This document shows, piece after piece, positions 26,527 through 34,827 of a stretch of DNA of 64,000 nt. A model generated the notes under the pieces. It was given only the letters and a program-made list of their open reading frames with translations. It did not search any database and was not told where the DNA came from. A program made the position numbers and the translations under genes. Location of the stretch: NCBI GenBank assembly GCA_049975245.1, contig JBNGDB010000012.1, forward strand, positions 11,643 through 75,642, written 5' to 3'. How positions within the stretch are numbered: position 1 is the stretch's first letter; each line of letters begins with the position of its first letter. The DNA comes from UBA117 sp049975245 (GTDB taxonomy: Archaea; Methanobacteriota; Methanobacteria; Methanobacteriales; Methanobacteriaceae).

Positions 26527-26850
26527 TTGTCTAATGAAATAAATGAAACTTCAAGGACTATTGAATTAGTGTTAGGAATTGCAGGTGGAATTTTTGGATT
26601 AATAGGAGGAGTAATTGCTGTCTTGTTAGGTAGTTTTGCCGGTGATGAGATAGTATTGTTAGGTATAAGTGCAATTTTAGCTTCTATTGTCGGAATAGTT
26701 GGCTCAGTATATATTACCAAAGATCCAAAAATAGGTGGAATTGTATTAGTAGTTAGTGCAATTTGGTTATTAATAAGTATTTCACTATTTGGAGTGCTTG
26801 GAACTATATTGTTAGGTATATCTGGTCTATTAGCTATTTTTAGGAAATAA
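26527..26850 (+). CDS. DUF4064-like membrane protein
   Basis: A 107-residue glycine-rich protein with four hydrophobic spans (LVLGIAGGIFGLIGGVIAVLL; LLGISAILASIVGIVGSVYI; IGGIVLVVSAIWLLISISLF; LGTILLGISGLLAIF). The GIAGGIFGLIGG opening and overall four-helix layout match DUF4064 proteins, small membrane proteins common in archaea and Firmicutes. The start is TTG at 26527, set by GGAGGT six bases before. The lipoprotein gene follows 25 bp downstream, so both are probably co-transcribed. Function unknown. Confidence 0.75.
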   Translation: MSNEINETSRTIELVLGIAGGIFGLIGGVIAVLLGSFAGDEIVLLGISAILASIVGIVGSVYITKDPKIGGIVLVVSAIWLLISISLFGVLGTILLGISGLLAIFRK

Positions 26851-26875
26851 TCATTTATAAATAGGAGGTAAGAAA

Positions 26876-27301
26876 ATGAGAAATAAATTTATGATAGTTT
26901 TAGCATTGATCTTAGTAGCAGCGGTTGTGGCAATAAGTGGTTGTACAGATAGTAGTTCAAATAAAGAGACTTCAGATTCTTCTTTAAAGGTATCGAACCT
27001 GGAAGTAGTATCTGAAGGATATGGTATGTATGATGTAAAAGCAACCATAGTTCCTGATAAGGATTATGACTATCTCGAAATGGTTTTAATATGGTACGAT
27101 TCCAGTGGTGCCATAATTGAAAAAAACTCACTAGTTTGGAACATTAATAATGTCAAATCAGGCCAAACACTAAAAGTAACTGGAAATGGTTACATCACAG
27201 GAGATGAAGTGCCCGCTAAAGTTGATGTTTTAATCTTCGACTCTGTATTCTCTGATGGGGACGAATCTAACGCCCTATATAAAGAAACTGTAGAACTTTA
27301 A
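26876..27301 (+). CDS. Predicted lipoprotein with a small beta-sandwich domain
   Basis: A 141-residue secreted protein. The signal peptide MRNKFMIVLALILVAAVVAI ends in a lipobox SGC, so Cys23 is probably lipid-anchored outside the membrane. A serine-rich linker follows, then a beta-rich domain (LKVSNLEVVSEGYGMYDVKA, DYLEMVLIWYDSSG, DEVPAKVDVLIFD) like the FxLYD domains of archaeal surface lipoproteins. AGGAGGTAAGAAA precedes the ATG. Confidence 0.8.
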   Translation: MRNKFMIVLALILVAAVVAISGCTDSSSNKETSDSSLKVSNLEVVSEGYGMYDVKATIVPDKDYDYLEMVLIWYDSSGAIIEKNSLVWNINNVKSGQTLKVTGNGYITGDEVPAKVDVLIFDSVFSDGDESNALYKETVEL

Positions 27302-27440
27302 ATATTTACATTTCCATTTCATTTTTTTTTATTTTATCATAACAATTGCATTTTTTATATTCATTAGAATTTGAGTAATTACTAAACAAAAATTACTAAA
27401 TAATATATATGGGCATGAATTAATCTTTCATACGATTTTC

Positions 27441-27713
27441 ATGGATTTTTCAACCCTACTAAACGAATTAACTGATTATATTTCAAGGTTTATCAAAATC
27501 TCCTTATGCAGAGAATTTGTTCAATCAATTTTTCATGCATATGGACATCAAAATTATCATACTTCTAGTGATTTTAAATTCAGATGTAGGAAAGGAGCAT
27601 CCGGAACTGATGCCTTTATTCAAGCTTACAAAAAATGTGATCGTGATAAATTCCTGGAATTTATAGTAAATAATTCAAATAATATTAAGGAAAATTTTCA
27701 AAAAACTAATTGA
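27441..27713 (+). CDS. Unknown protein, 90 residues
   Basis: A basic, cysteine-containing protein (SLCREFVQSIFHAYGHQN, then FRCRKGASGTDAFIQAYKKC). The FHAYGHQN segment faintly recalls DUF371, but the rest does not, so no family is assigned. No Shine-Dalgarno is visible before the ATG. It may be a real gene or a remnant. Confidence 0.4.
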   Translation: MDFSTLLNELTDYISRFIKISLCREFVQSIFHAYGHQNYHTSSDFKFRCRKGASGTDAFIQAYKKCDRDKFLEFIVNNSNNIKENFQKTN

Positions 27714-27880
27714 ACTCAAATTTATCTCTTATAAATCAACCTCTTTCTTCTTAAGAAATAAAACCATTTTTAGAAGATTAAATGTGAAATATTTAATAAA
27801 TTTATTATAGTAAAATAAATAAAATTAGATTAAATGGATTCTTCGGTATAATGAATTAATATGAATAGGGGGGAATAAGA

Positions 27881-29686
27881 ATATCAAATGAAGGGAGAAT
27901 ATATCCGTCATGGGAGGAAATTAAGAATTTCCATGATCCTCTAACTGAAGGTGAAGAAACTCTAGCTCTTTTTTTAGATGAAAACCTGCCAAAAAAGTGG
28001 AAAATCTTTGTTCAACCATATTTAAATGGCAGCCGCCCAGATATTGTTATCTTGAATCCGGATATTGGGGTTATGGTATATGAGGTTAAAGATTATCAAT
28101 TATCCACTTATAACTGGAAAACTAAAAGCAAATCACCAGAGGATGGGGATAAGAAAAAAGTAAAAAGTCATATTGATCAGGTAAATCATTACAAAGAGAA
28201 AATGATTCGATTAATGGGAGATATGGCTGAAAATATTGATGATAACAAAAAACTTTATGGAATTATAAGAACTGGCATCTATCTGCATAAAATTTCTGGT
28301 AACGATGCCAGAATTCTTTTCGGCAATGTTGATTTTCCAAATATTATAGGATATGATGACTTAGATGAAGATAGTATATTGACTGTAGTTCCTATGGTTG
28401 ATTACGAATCAATTTATATGAAGCCACTTTGGGCTGATGAACTAGAATTCTGGTTGAATCCCCCATTCCATAGTAAAGAGCAAGCAGAACCACTGGAACT
28501 AACAATTGATCAAAAAAAGTATGCTAAACCCAAACCGGGACATAGAAGATTAAGAGGAACAGCCGGAAGTGGTAAAACATTAGTAATCGCTTATAAAGCA
28601 GCACATTTAGCATCAGAGGGTAAAAAAGTTCTTGTAATTACCTTTAATTTAACACTATGGCATTATATTAGGGATATGATTGAAAGAACTCCTTATGACT
28701 TCAATCGGTCTAATATAACTTTCAATCATTTTCATGGTTTCTGTAATGACATTTTAAATGAATTAAATGTTCCTAAACCTCATGAAAATTACTTAAAAGA
28801 GATCGTAAACACGGTTGAAAAAGCTATTGCTGATAAAAACATTGATAAATTTAAATATGATGCCATACTTATTGATGAGGGCCAAGATTATGAATGGAGC
28901 TGGTACAATCTACTATCTAAATTTTTGAAGGAACGAAACGAACTCTTTTTTGTCTGTGATAAAAAACAGAACATATATAATCGTGATCTAAGTTGGATCG
29001 ATAATATGGGTGATTTTAAGGGGAAAGTACAGTTTAAAGGTGTATGGCCCGAGTTGAATACTGTTTATAGAATTCCTAAAAATATTGGTGATATTGCCAA
29101 TCGATTTAGTGAAGAGTTTGATTTAGACCGTTCTATCGAGGTTTCTGAGGAATATCAACAATTAACTCTCTTCGAAAGACCTCCCCTTTTTAAATGGGAT
29201 AACATTAAATTGAAAGATTGGCGATCTCGTATTATGGATGCTTATGAAACTATTAAATATCAACAAATGAATCTGGGAGAAGGTCATGCGTCAGATATAG
29301 TGATATTACTCCCTACTAAAAAAATGGGGATGGTTGCAGTTGATGCCTTTAAAAAGCAAAATATTCAAGTAAATCATGTTTTTGAACATGATGAACAAGT
29401 CAAATACCATCGCCATAAAAAAGCATTCTGGTTGGGTGATAGTCGCCTGAAAATAAGTACCATACACAGCTTTAAGGGATGGGAAGCTCTTCATGTTATA
29501 ATGTTGATACCTAAAAAATGGCGCCAAGATGAGAATTTAGATTCGGTAGTTTATACTGCAATGACCCGTTCTCGGAAAAATCTGATTATTTTAAATTGTC
29601 ATGAGAGGTATTGGGACTTTGGGGACCAACTAACTACCAAAGAAAGTTTAATTAACCAGGAATTAGATCGTCCTGCTTATAAATGA
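27881..29686 (+). CDS. NERD-domain nuclease fused to a UvrD-type helicase
   Basis: AGGGGGG at 27867-27873 is followed seven bases later by ATA at 27881, opening a frame of 601 residues; the first conventional start (TTG at 28052) would cut through the first domain. The N-terminus is a NERD nuclease-related domain: RPDIVILNPDIGVMVYEVKD gives the Asp and Glu-x-Lys of a PD-(D/E)XK-like site. The C-terminal part is a superfamily-1 helicase: RLRGTAGSGKTLVIAYKAA (Walker A), AILIDEGQDYEW (Walker B), VYRIPKNIGDIAN, and VYTAMTRSRKNLIIL. NERD-helicase fusions occur in defence islands. It stands alone, with no operon partner. Confidence 0.85.
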   Translation: MSNEGRIYPSWEEIKNFHDPLTEGEETLALFLDENLPKKWKIFVQPYLNGSRPDIVILNPDIGVMVYEVKDYQLSTYNWKTKSKSPEDGDKKKVKSHIDQVNHYKEKMIRLMGDMAENIDDNKKLYGIIRTGIYLHKISGNDARILFGNVDFPNIIGYDDLDEDSILTVVPMVDYESIYMKPLWADELEFWLNPPFHSKEQAEPLELTIDQKKYAKPKPGHRRLRGTAGSGKTLVIAYKAAHLASEGKKVLVITFNLTLWHYIRDMIERTPYDFNRSNITFNHFHGFCNDILNELNVPKPHENYLKEIVNTVEKAIADKNIDKFKYDAILIDEGQDYEWSWYNLLSKFLKERNELFFVCDKKQNIYNRDLSWIDNMGDFKGKVQFKGVWPELNTVYRIPKNIGDIANRFSEEFDLDRSIEVSEEYQQLTLFERPPLFKWDNIKLKDWRSRIMDAYETIKYQQMNLGEGHASDIVILLPTKKMGMVAVDAFKKQNIQVNHVFEHDEQVKYHRHKKAFWLGDSRLKISTIHSFKGWEALHVIMLIPKKWRQDENLDSVVYTAMTRSRKNLIILNCHERYWDFGDQLTTKESLINQELDRPAYK

Positions 29687-29871
29687 AATGAAATTAATAG
29701 TGATTAAAAGTTTAGATGGCTGTAAATTAAAATAAATGACCCAGTTTTAAGAGGGGTAAATATTTAAACAGAACACCTTAATAGATATTTTTATTGATTG
29801 GTTTTTTATTCATATCCTTTACTAATTCTACTTTTTTTTACATATCCATAATAATCTCAATTCTAAAAGAA

Positions 29872-30510
29872 TTAAATGTCTAGTTTGTAGCTTTTTTCGA
29901 TTTCTGCTTTTGGGAGTTCTATGATCAGGAAATGGTTTTTGAATTCAGATTCTGCTTTCTCTGGAACTACTTCTTTAGGTAAATTAATCGTTTTATTTAT
30001 CTGCCCTCTTTTTCGAGTTTTAAGCTTGATTTGATGGCCCTGATCAGAATTAATATCTTGATCAAAAGATGCCTTAATTTTCACTGTTCTAGGTGTAATA
30101 TTAACTTCTATATCCTCTTTTTTTATTCGGGGCAACTCTACTTTAACTATAATACTTCTATATGTTTCTAATGTTTCTGCTTCAGCAGCATGAGTATAAT
30201 CGGTTATAGCCTTACTAATATCTTGTTTAGCATTTTCCAGAGTTTTCCCGGTATCTTCAAAGAGTTTTTGTATTAAACCTTTTCTTTGAGGTGCAGATTT
30301 CTCATAGTAATAATCACTAAATTTACTTTCATTAAGATTTAACCCACATTCCTCACAGAATTTAGCATTTTCTACATTTAGAGTTCCACAATTAACGCAG
30401 ATATTTTCCAAGTCATCTGATTGAATTTTAAAACCGCAAGATGTGCAGAACTTTACTCCAGAATCTAATACAGCTTCACAGCCCGGACAGATAATTTCTT
30501 TTTGCTCCAT
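29872..30510 (-). CDS. Zinc-ribbon protein fused to an Hsp20/alpha-crystallin domain
   Basis: Residues 1-60 hold two zinc ribbons: CPGCEAVLDSGVKFCTSCG and CVNCGTLNVENAKFCEECG. A linker of about 50 residues follows, then a C-terminal alpha-crystallin-like domain of the small heat-shock type (VKVELPRIKKEDIEVNITPR, KTINLPKEVVPEKAES, HFLIIELPKAE). Small heat-shock proteins hold unfolded proteins; a zinc-ribbon fusion could direct it to a nucleic acid or protein partner. The ATG at 30510 is preferred over a TTG at 30519 by its spacing to AAAGGT. It is an unusual fusion. Confidence 0.78.
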   Translation of the reverse strand: MEQKEIICPGCEAVLDSGVKFCTSCGFKIQSDDLENICVNCGTLNVENAKFCEECGLNLNESKFSDYYYEKSAPQRKGLIQKLFEDTGKTLENAKQDISKAITDYTHAAEAETLETYRSIIVKVELPRIKKEDIEVNITPRTVKIKASFDQDINSDQGHQIKLKTRKRGQINKTINLPKEVVPEKAESEFKNHFLIIELPKAEIEKSYKLDI

Positions 30511-30706
30511 AATAATCAAACCTTTTGTATGAATGAAATAACTTCTGTTAGTGTAACATATATTTTTTACTAATCAATTAAATAATTGCTTTATTAAAAC
30601 GGATGAGAAAGATGAGACTGATAGGATAGTTCTTAAATTTAATGTTAATAATAAATAATCTTTTACCTATTCCATAGTAAATTACATAAGATTATCTTAA
30701 AGATTC

Positions 30707-32281
30707 CTAATTAATAAATCCTTTAAACCTAGCGGCTTTTTTTAAAATATTATTTAAATCATCTAAAGAATTGATATCTTCGTGATAATAATCCAGTATA
30801 TAAAAATTTTCTTTAAGTTTTTCAATATCATTTTTTGATCTTATTTTGCGTATCTCATCATAATATGATTTATCAACAGACTTTCTCATTACGAATGGCC
30901 CTTCTGTGACATTACAAGGCGCATAGGACATAAAATTTTTTTTATTAATATCCCCTGGAAATTTATAAAGATCATTGGCTTTAGAATTTATTAAATCGTT
31001 TTTATTCCTCAAACACCTGAAAATTTCTGATCGAATCTCATCATTGGTAGGTATGCTTTTTTTATCAAAATAATCAGAGTGGATATACAATTCATGAAAT
31101 CCGGGTTTTATTGCAATTAGTTCAGCATAAATTCGCGGTGTTTCGTCATTTTCTATAGATTTAAGATATTTAATAATGAAATCTAATTCAATCCTTTCAT
31201 TATCAAAGCATATTCTCGTCTCTGAAGGATCTTTAAATCCAGCCTCTTTCCAAAAATCATCATTATCTTTTCTATCCTTTTTAAAACCCTGAAAAACTGT
31301 AATTCCAGCCAATGCTTGAAATGCCTTGTTATATTTTGCATTTATGAATTCTTTTGGGTTTTCTAATGATGATTTGTAAATTGATTCTAAATATTTGAAG
31401 CGCATATTATTAAAAATTCTCTCAACTTCCATTTCAGGGATTACAAGGTACTTTGTAATCTTTTCTGCAGTGGAGTTATTCAATTCTAGAAATATTTTCC
31501 CCATTTCTTCCAATGAGTAATCTAGAGGTATTTCATCAAAATTATCGGTAATTTTATGGGTGATTAAGTTACCTAATTTATCGAAGCGCATTTGTATATG
31601 TTCATTTTTTGGAGTTTTAAAGAGTTTCTTTCTTTTTGGGTCTGTTAAAAGCAGTTTTTTATCGATATATTCCGGATTTTTTTGGATTATAGTTGATTTA
31701 TAATTGTAGAATTTTAATTTTAATAATTTTTTAAATTTTTCCTGATCTTCTTCATTATCAGGATCTAAATCGCACCATACATGGTCTTGAGCAAATAACC
31801 TGACTGTTGGTCTTAGATTTAATAGAGAAGGAGCAAAATCCCGGAGAGTATCGTACCAGGCTCTTTGTTCGTCCCGGTATTTTGGATCGTTATCATGTCT
31901 ATTTAATGTTTTGCACAAATTTATCCATTTATTTCTGTCAAACCCTACTTCGAGTTCTGCTGGATATTTTTCAAGAGCGATTTCTCTAAGTTTGGTGAAA
32001 TGCTGTGATTCATCAAACTCCACAATAAATTCAAGATCCACAATATAATAGTCCACGTTAGGCAAATTCTTTTTACGGATGAAGTTTTTGTAGCCGCGAT
32101 GTTTTTGGAGTGAAGTATATATTTCTTGCAAGTTTGAATAATAGGGGCTTTTCTTAAATCCGCTTGTTCGATTGGAAATATTTAAGTTGTAATTTTCCTT
32201 TACTTCACCAAATATGTTGGATAGTAATTCCAATACATGATTTTTACATTCCTTGCAACGTTCATTATGTTTAGCAGCCAC
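30707..32281 (-). CDS. Large unknown protein with a nuclease-like N-terminal motif
   Basis: A 524-residue protein. Residues about 75-145 read DYYIVDLEFIVEFDESQHFTKLREIAL, then KYRDEQRAWYDTLRDFAPSL. The ExDxxQH arrangement recalls the DUF559/Vsr-like branch of PD-(D/E)XK enzymes (EVDGxQH), so a nuclease fold is plausible. The rest is charged and has no recognised domain. GGGGG six bases before the GTG at 32281 fixes the start. A cysteine pair at the N-terminus (RCKECKNH) may bind metal. Standing alone between an Hsp20 fusion and an ARPP-1-like gene, it has no clear partner. Confidence 0.6.
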   Translation of the reverse strand: MAAKHNERCKECKNHVLELLSNIFGEVKENYNLNISNRTSGFKKSPYYSNLQEIYTSLQKHRGYKNFIRKKNLPNVDYYIVDLEFIVEFDESQHFTKLREIALEKYPAELEVGFDRNKWINLCKTLNRHDNDPKYRDEQRAWYDTLRDFAPSLLNLRPTVRLFAQDHVWCDLDPDNEEDQEKFKKLLKLKFYNYKSTIIQKNPEYIDKKLLLTDPKRKKLFKTPKNEHIQMRFDKLGNLITHKITDNFDEIPLDYSLEEMGKIFLELNNSTAEKITKYLVIPEMEVERIFNNMRFKYLESIYKSSLENPKEFINAKYNKAFQALAGITVFQGFKKDRKDNDDFWKEAGFKDPSETRICFDNERIELDFIIKYLKSIENDETPRIYAELIAIKPGFHELYIHSDYFDKKSIPTNDEIRSEIFRCLRNKNDLINSKANDLYKFPGDINKKNFMSYAPCNVTEGPFVMRKSVDKSYYDEIRKIRSKNDIEKLKENFYILDYYHEDINSLDDLNNILKKAARFKGFIN

Positions 32282-32358
32282 AGTATTCCCCCCAGTATTT
32301 TAAAATCTTGAATAAAACCATATATAAGTTATAATTTTCATGTAATAAAATTAATGAC

Positions 32359-33336
32359 CTAAAGCCTATAACTGCGACGTTTCCTGTAATTTGACATTTC
32401 ACCATCTTTTGCATAATCCTTGTTGAAGAAGGCAGTGTGTATAACCTGATCATTGTAGGTTAGGGATGAACCCACCAGAGATGGCCCTTCTAAACGATGA
32501 TCAAAACCATAACCAATTGACTCATGCTTTTCATCCATGGATAAAAATGTCTCATCAAGGAATGTTCGGGCCCGGTCCATTCCATTTAATTTTTCCTCAA
32601 CTTCGTCCTCTGCAAGTAGGGCTTCCAAGGCATAGCTTTTTAGGAGTTTTTGATGAAGAAGTTTGTACGCTTTATCGCTTGATAGGAGATCTAAACCCAT
32701 AACCTCCCCATTAATCATCACCAACAAACCTTTCTGACCATCTGATGGGGGGAATGATTTTAGATACTTATCTAAATCTTTAATTTTTGACTGGTATACA
32801 TCTCCCATGGCCCTAGTATGGGAATTTACATTTGCCCTTCTACTTACATTTTCTATTTCATTCCATACAGCGGATTGGTTAGATCGAAATTCTCCTCTCA
32901 TTTTAAGTGACTCATGTACTGAGGATGATTTTGTTCTGCGCAAACGGTATTCTGCTAAATTACCTGATTCACTGAATTCTGGAGATTCGTAACTCCATCT
33001 TCCCTGTTCTGTGCAGCTTACTGGAATCACAGTTTCTGACTTCTTTTCCAGGAGTATTGTGGTGTTTAAAACCCGATTTTGTTTGGCACCTGCCAGTTCC
33101 TCACCGTCCAATAATAAAACTGGAACATCAGCTTTGTTTATTACTTTTAACTCTGGTACTGAACCTGATTTATCAATTTCTGTCACCGTTAATAGGTTTG
33201 CTTCCAGTGCTTCTTTCAGGGTGATATAGTTAAAGTCATGACCACTATTGTACAGTGGGAAAACTGACATACCTTTATATTCTTGTATTGTGCCTAATTC
33301 AATTTGATTGATGTATTCTGCTATTATTTCATCCAT
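32359..33336 (-). CDS. ARPP-1/DUF6569-like protein
   Basis: A 325-residue protein resembling the ARPP-1 domain (DUF6569): YKGMSVFPLYN, YITLKEALEANLLTVTEID, and VLLLDGEELAGAKQNRVLNT are the familiar early blocks, followed by PVSCTEQGRW. The domain is widespread in bacteria and archaea, often beside ADP-ribose or phosphatase-type genes; its biochemical role is not known. It has GAAGTGGTATA before the ATG and no operon partner here. No defence role can be claimed. Confidence 0.75.
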   Translation of the reverse strand: MDEIIAEYINQIELGTIQEYKGMSVFPLYNSGHDFNYITLKEALEANLLTVTEIDKSGSVPELKVINKADVPVLLLDGEELAGAKQNRVLNTTILLEKKSETVIPVSCTEQGRWSYESPEFSESGNLAEYRLRRTKSSSVHESLKMRGEFRSNQSAVWNEIENVSRRANVNSHTRAMGDVYQSKIKDLDKYLKSFPPSDGQKGLLVMINGEVMGLDLLSSDKAYKLLHQKLLKSYALEALLAEDEVEEKLNGMDRARTFLDETFLSMDEKHESIGYGFDHRLEGPSLVGSSLTYNDQVIHTAFFNKDYAKDGEMSNYRKRRSYRL

Positions 33337-33630
33337 TATACCACTTCTACAAAATTAATTCTTATGTGCACATAACATATATATTATGTTCATTATATAT
33401 AAAGGTTAATGTTTAACATTCACAGTATAGTTATAATATTAACAATATGATATATATTAATCATTAAAAATTCTTAAAAAAATAGTTAAAAATGAATAAA
33501 AAATTTCAACTTCTATTAAATGAATTACCAAAGGTATGATGGATTTTAACAATCCAATTTTATTTAAATAAGTCTTTTAGGAATAAAATAAAATATTAAG
33601 AATATTATTTCTCCAACCTAATTTCATCCT

Positions 33631-34827
33631 TTAAGGAACTGTAAGCTTCTTCTTACTATAGGAACTTGGACAAAAAGTCTTATAATCACAGGCATCACAG
33701 GTTCTCTTATCCGGATTGGTTTTCCATGAATTCTGTATTACTTGCCCATCAACCTCACTAATTATACTAGCCTCAATATCATCCACCACATTATCAAATT
33801 CCTCTAATGATGATTTAATGGAAACAGGATCCATAGGGATAATGCGAATAGAACGCAAATGCCGGAAAGGCTCTGAAAATGAGGGAATCTTATGGGAAGG
33901 ATTCCATTTCAGGATTGATTCTCTATCACCGCCATCAGGCATAATATCCGTATCATGCTCTTTAACTTCCCTTTTAAGCTCCTTCAAATCTTCCTTAAAT
34001 AAGGATAATTCATTCAAATAAAATAGTATTCCAATAATCACTGGATTAGATTCTGGCTGCATAGACCTTAACCAGGCATATGTTTGCACCTGCCAGTGAT
34101 GATGATTCCAGGATGGTGAACCCAGAGGGGGACGCATCATACCTTTATAATCAACTATAACCTCATATCGGTCAGAATCTAAATTTTCAAGTTTCTCCTG
34201 AAAAACTGGGTCGCGGTGTAAATATTTAAGAATTAAATTATTCTCTGGTGCTTCTTCTAATTTAACCGAGCTTAAAACATCAATGATCCCGTTTACACCG
34301 TAATAATTTGATCTGCTAATGCCCTGCTGAAAGTTGGGCATTTCACGTATACCCTTAAGGCGAACCTCATTATCATCCACAAGTGGGAAAAGATGAGGTC
34401 CCCATGTATTTATGGATTCTTCTGCTCTTATACTGGCCACTAGTTTATGGGGATGGTTATTATCAGGGCAAAGTCCCTGATGTTCATTTTCCTCTTCGAA
34501 AGGGCAGAACAGGTTAGCTGGTGGTTGTAATCCACGCGATTCCATGCGTTTGTGGATCAATAATTCAATCTCACGTATCTGGGTCTTCCAATCCCATGGA
34601 AAATCTTTCCAATCTTCATCCTTCCATTTAAGAAAGGCTTCCTCCATAACTCCATGGATGAAATCCCCAAACCATAATTGGATAGGCATTGAAGGAGGTA
34701 AAGTTGCCTTATTCTGGTACCGGTATTGTAATCCGCAGGTTAGATAGGCTAACAGATCCCCGGTTAAACTGTACTCCGGGATTATGTAAGGTTTAGATCT
34801 AACTGAAAGAGTCATTTTCATCACCAA
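33631..34827 (-). CDS. PD-(D/E)XK nuclease with a C-terminal Fe-S-type cysteine cluster
   Basis: A 398-residue protein. GDFIHGVMEEAFLKW carries the histidine helix seen in RecB/Cas4-type nucleases; VIVDYKGM gives the D-x-K catalytic strand, followed by HHWQVQTYAWL with the usual Q-x3-Y. The end has TCDACDYKTFCP, which with an earlier cysteine may hold an iron-sulfur cluster as in Cas4 and AddB. Its ATG is one of several near 34815-34827. It is the last gene of a leftward operon and abuts the UvrD-like helicase gene, suggesting an AddAB-like helicase-nuclease. Confidence 0.82.
   Translation of the reverse strand: MVMKMTLSVRSKPYIIPEYSLTGDLLAYLTCGLQYRYQNKATLPPSMPIQLWFGDFIHGVMEEAFLKWKDEDWKDFPWDWKTQIREIELLIHKRMESRGLQPPANLFCPFEEENEHQGLCPDNNHPHKLVASIRAEESINTWGPHLFPLVDDNEVRLKGIREMPNFQQGISRSNYYGVNGIIDVLSSVKLEEAPENNLILKYLHRDPVFQEKLENLDSDRYEVIVDYKGMMRPPLGSPSWNHHHWQVQTYAWLRSMQPESNPVIIGILFYLNELSLFKEDLKELKREVKEHDTDIMPDGGDRESILKWNPSHKIPSFSEPFRHLRSIRIIPMDPVSIKSSLEEFDNVVDDIEASIISEVDGQVIQNSWKTNPDKRTCDACDYKTFCPSSYSKKKLTVP

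Noticed and set aside
27441..27713. Weak likeness of FHAYGHQN to DUF371
   Set aside because: Only one short block fits and the following conserved DUF371 segments are missing.
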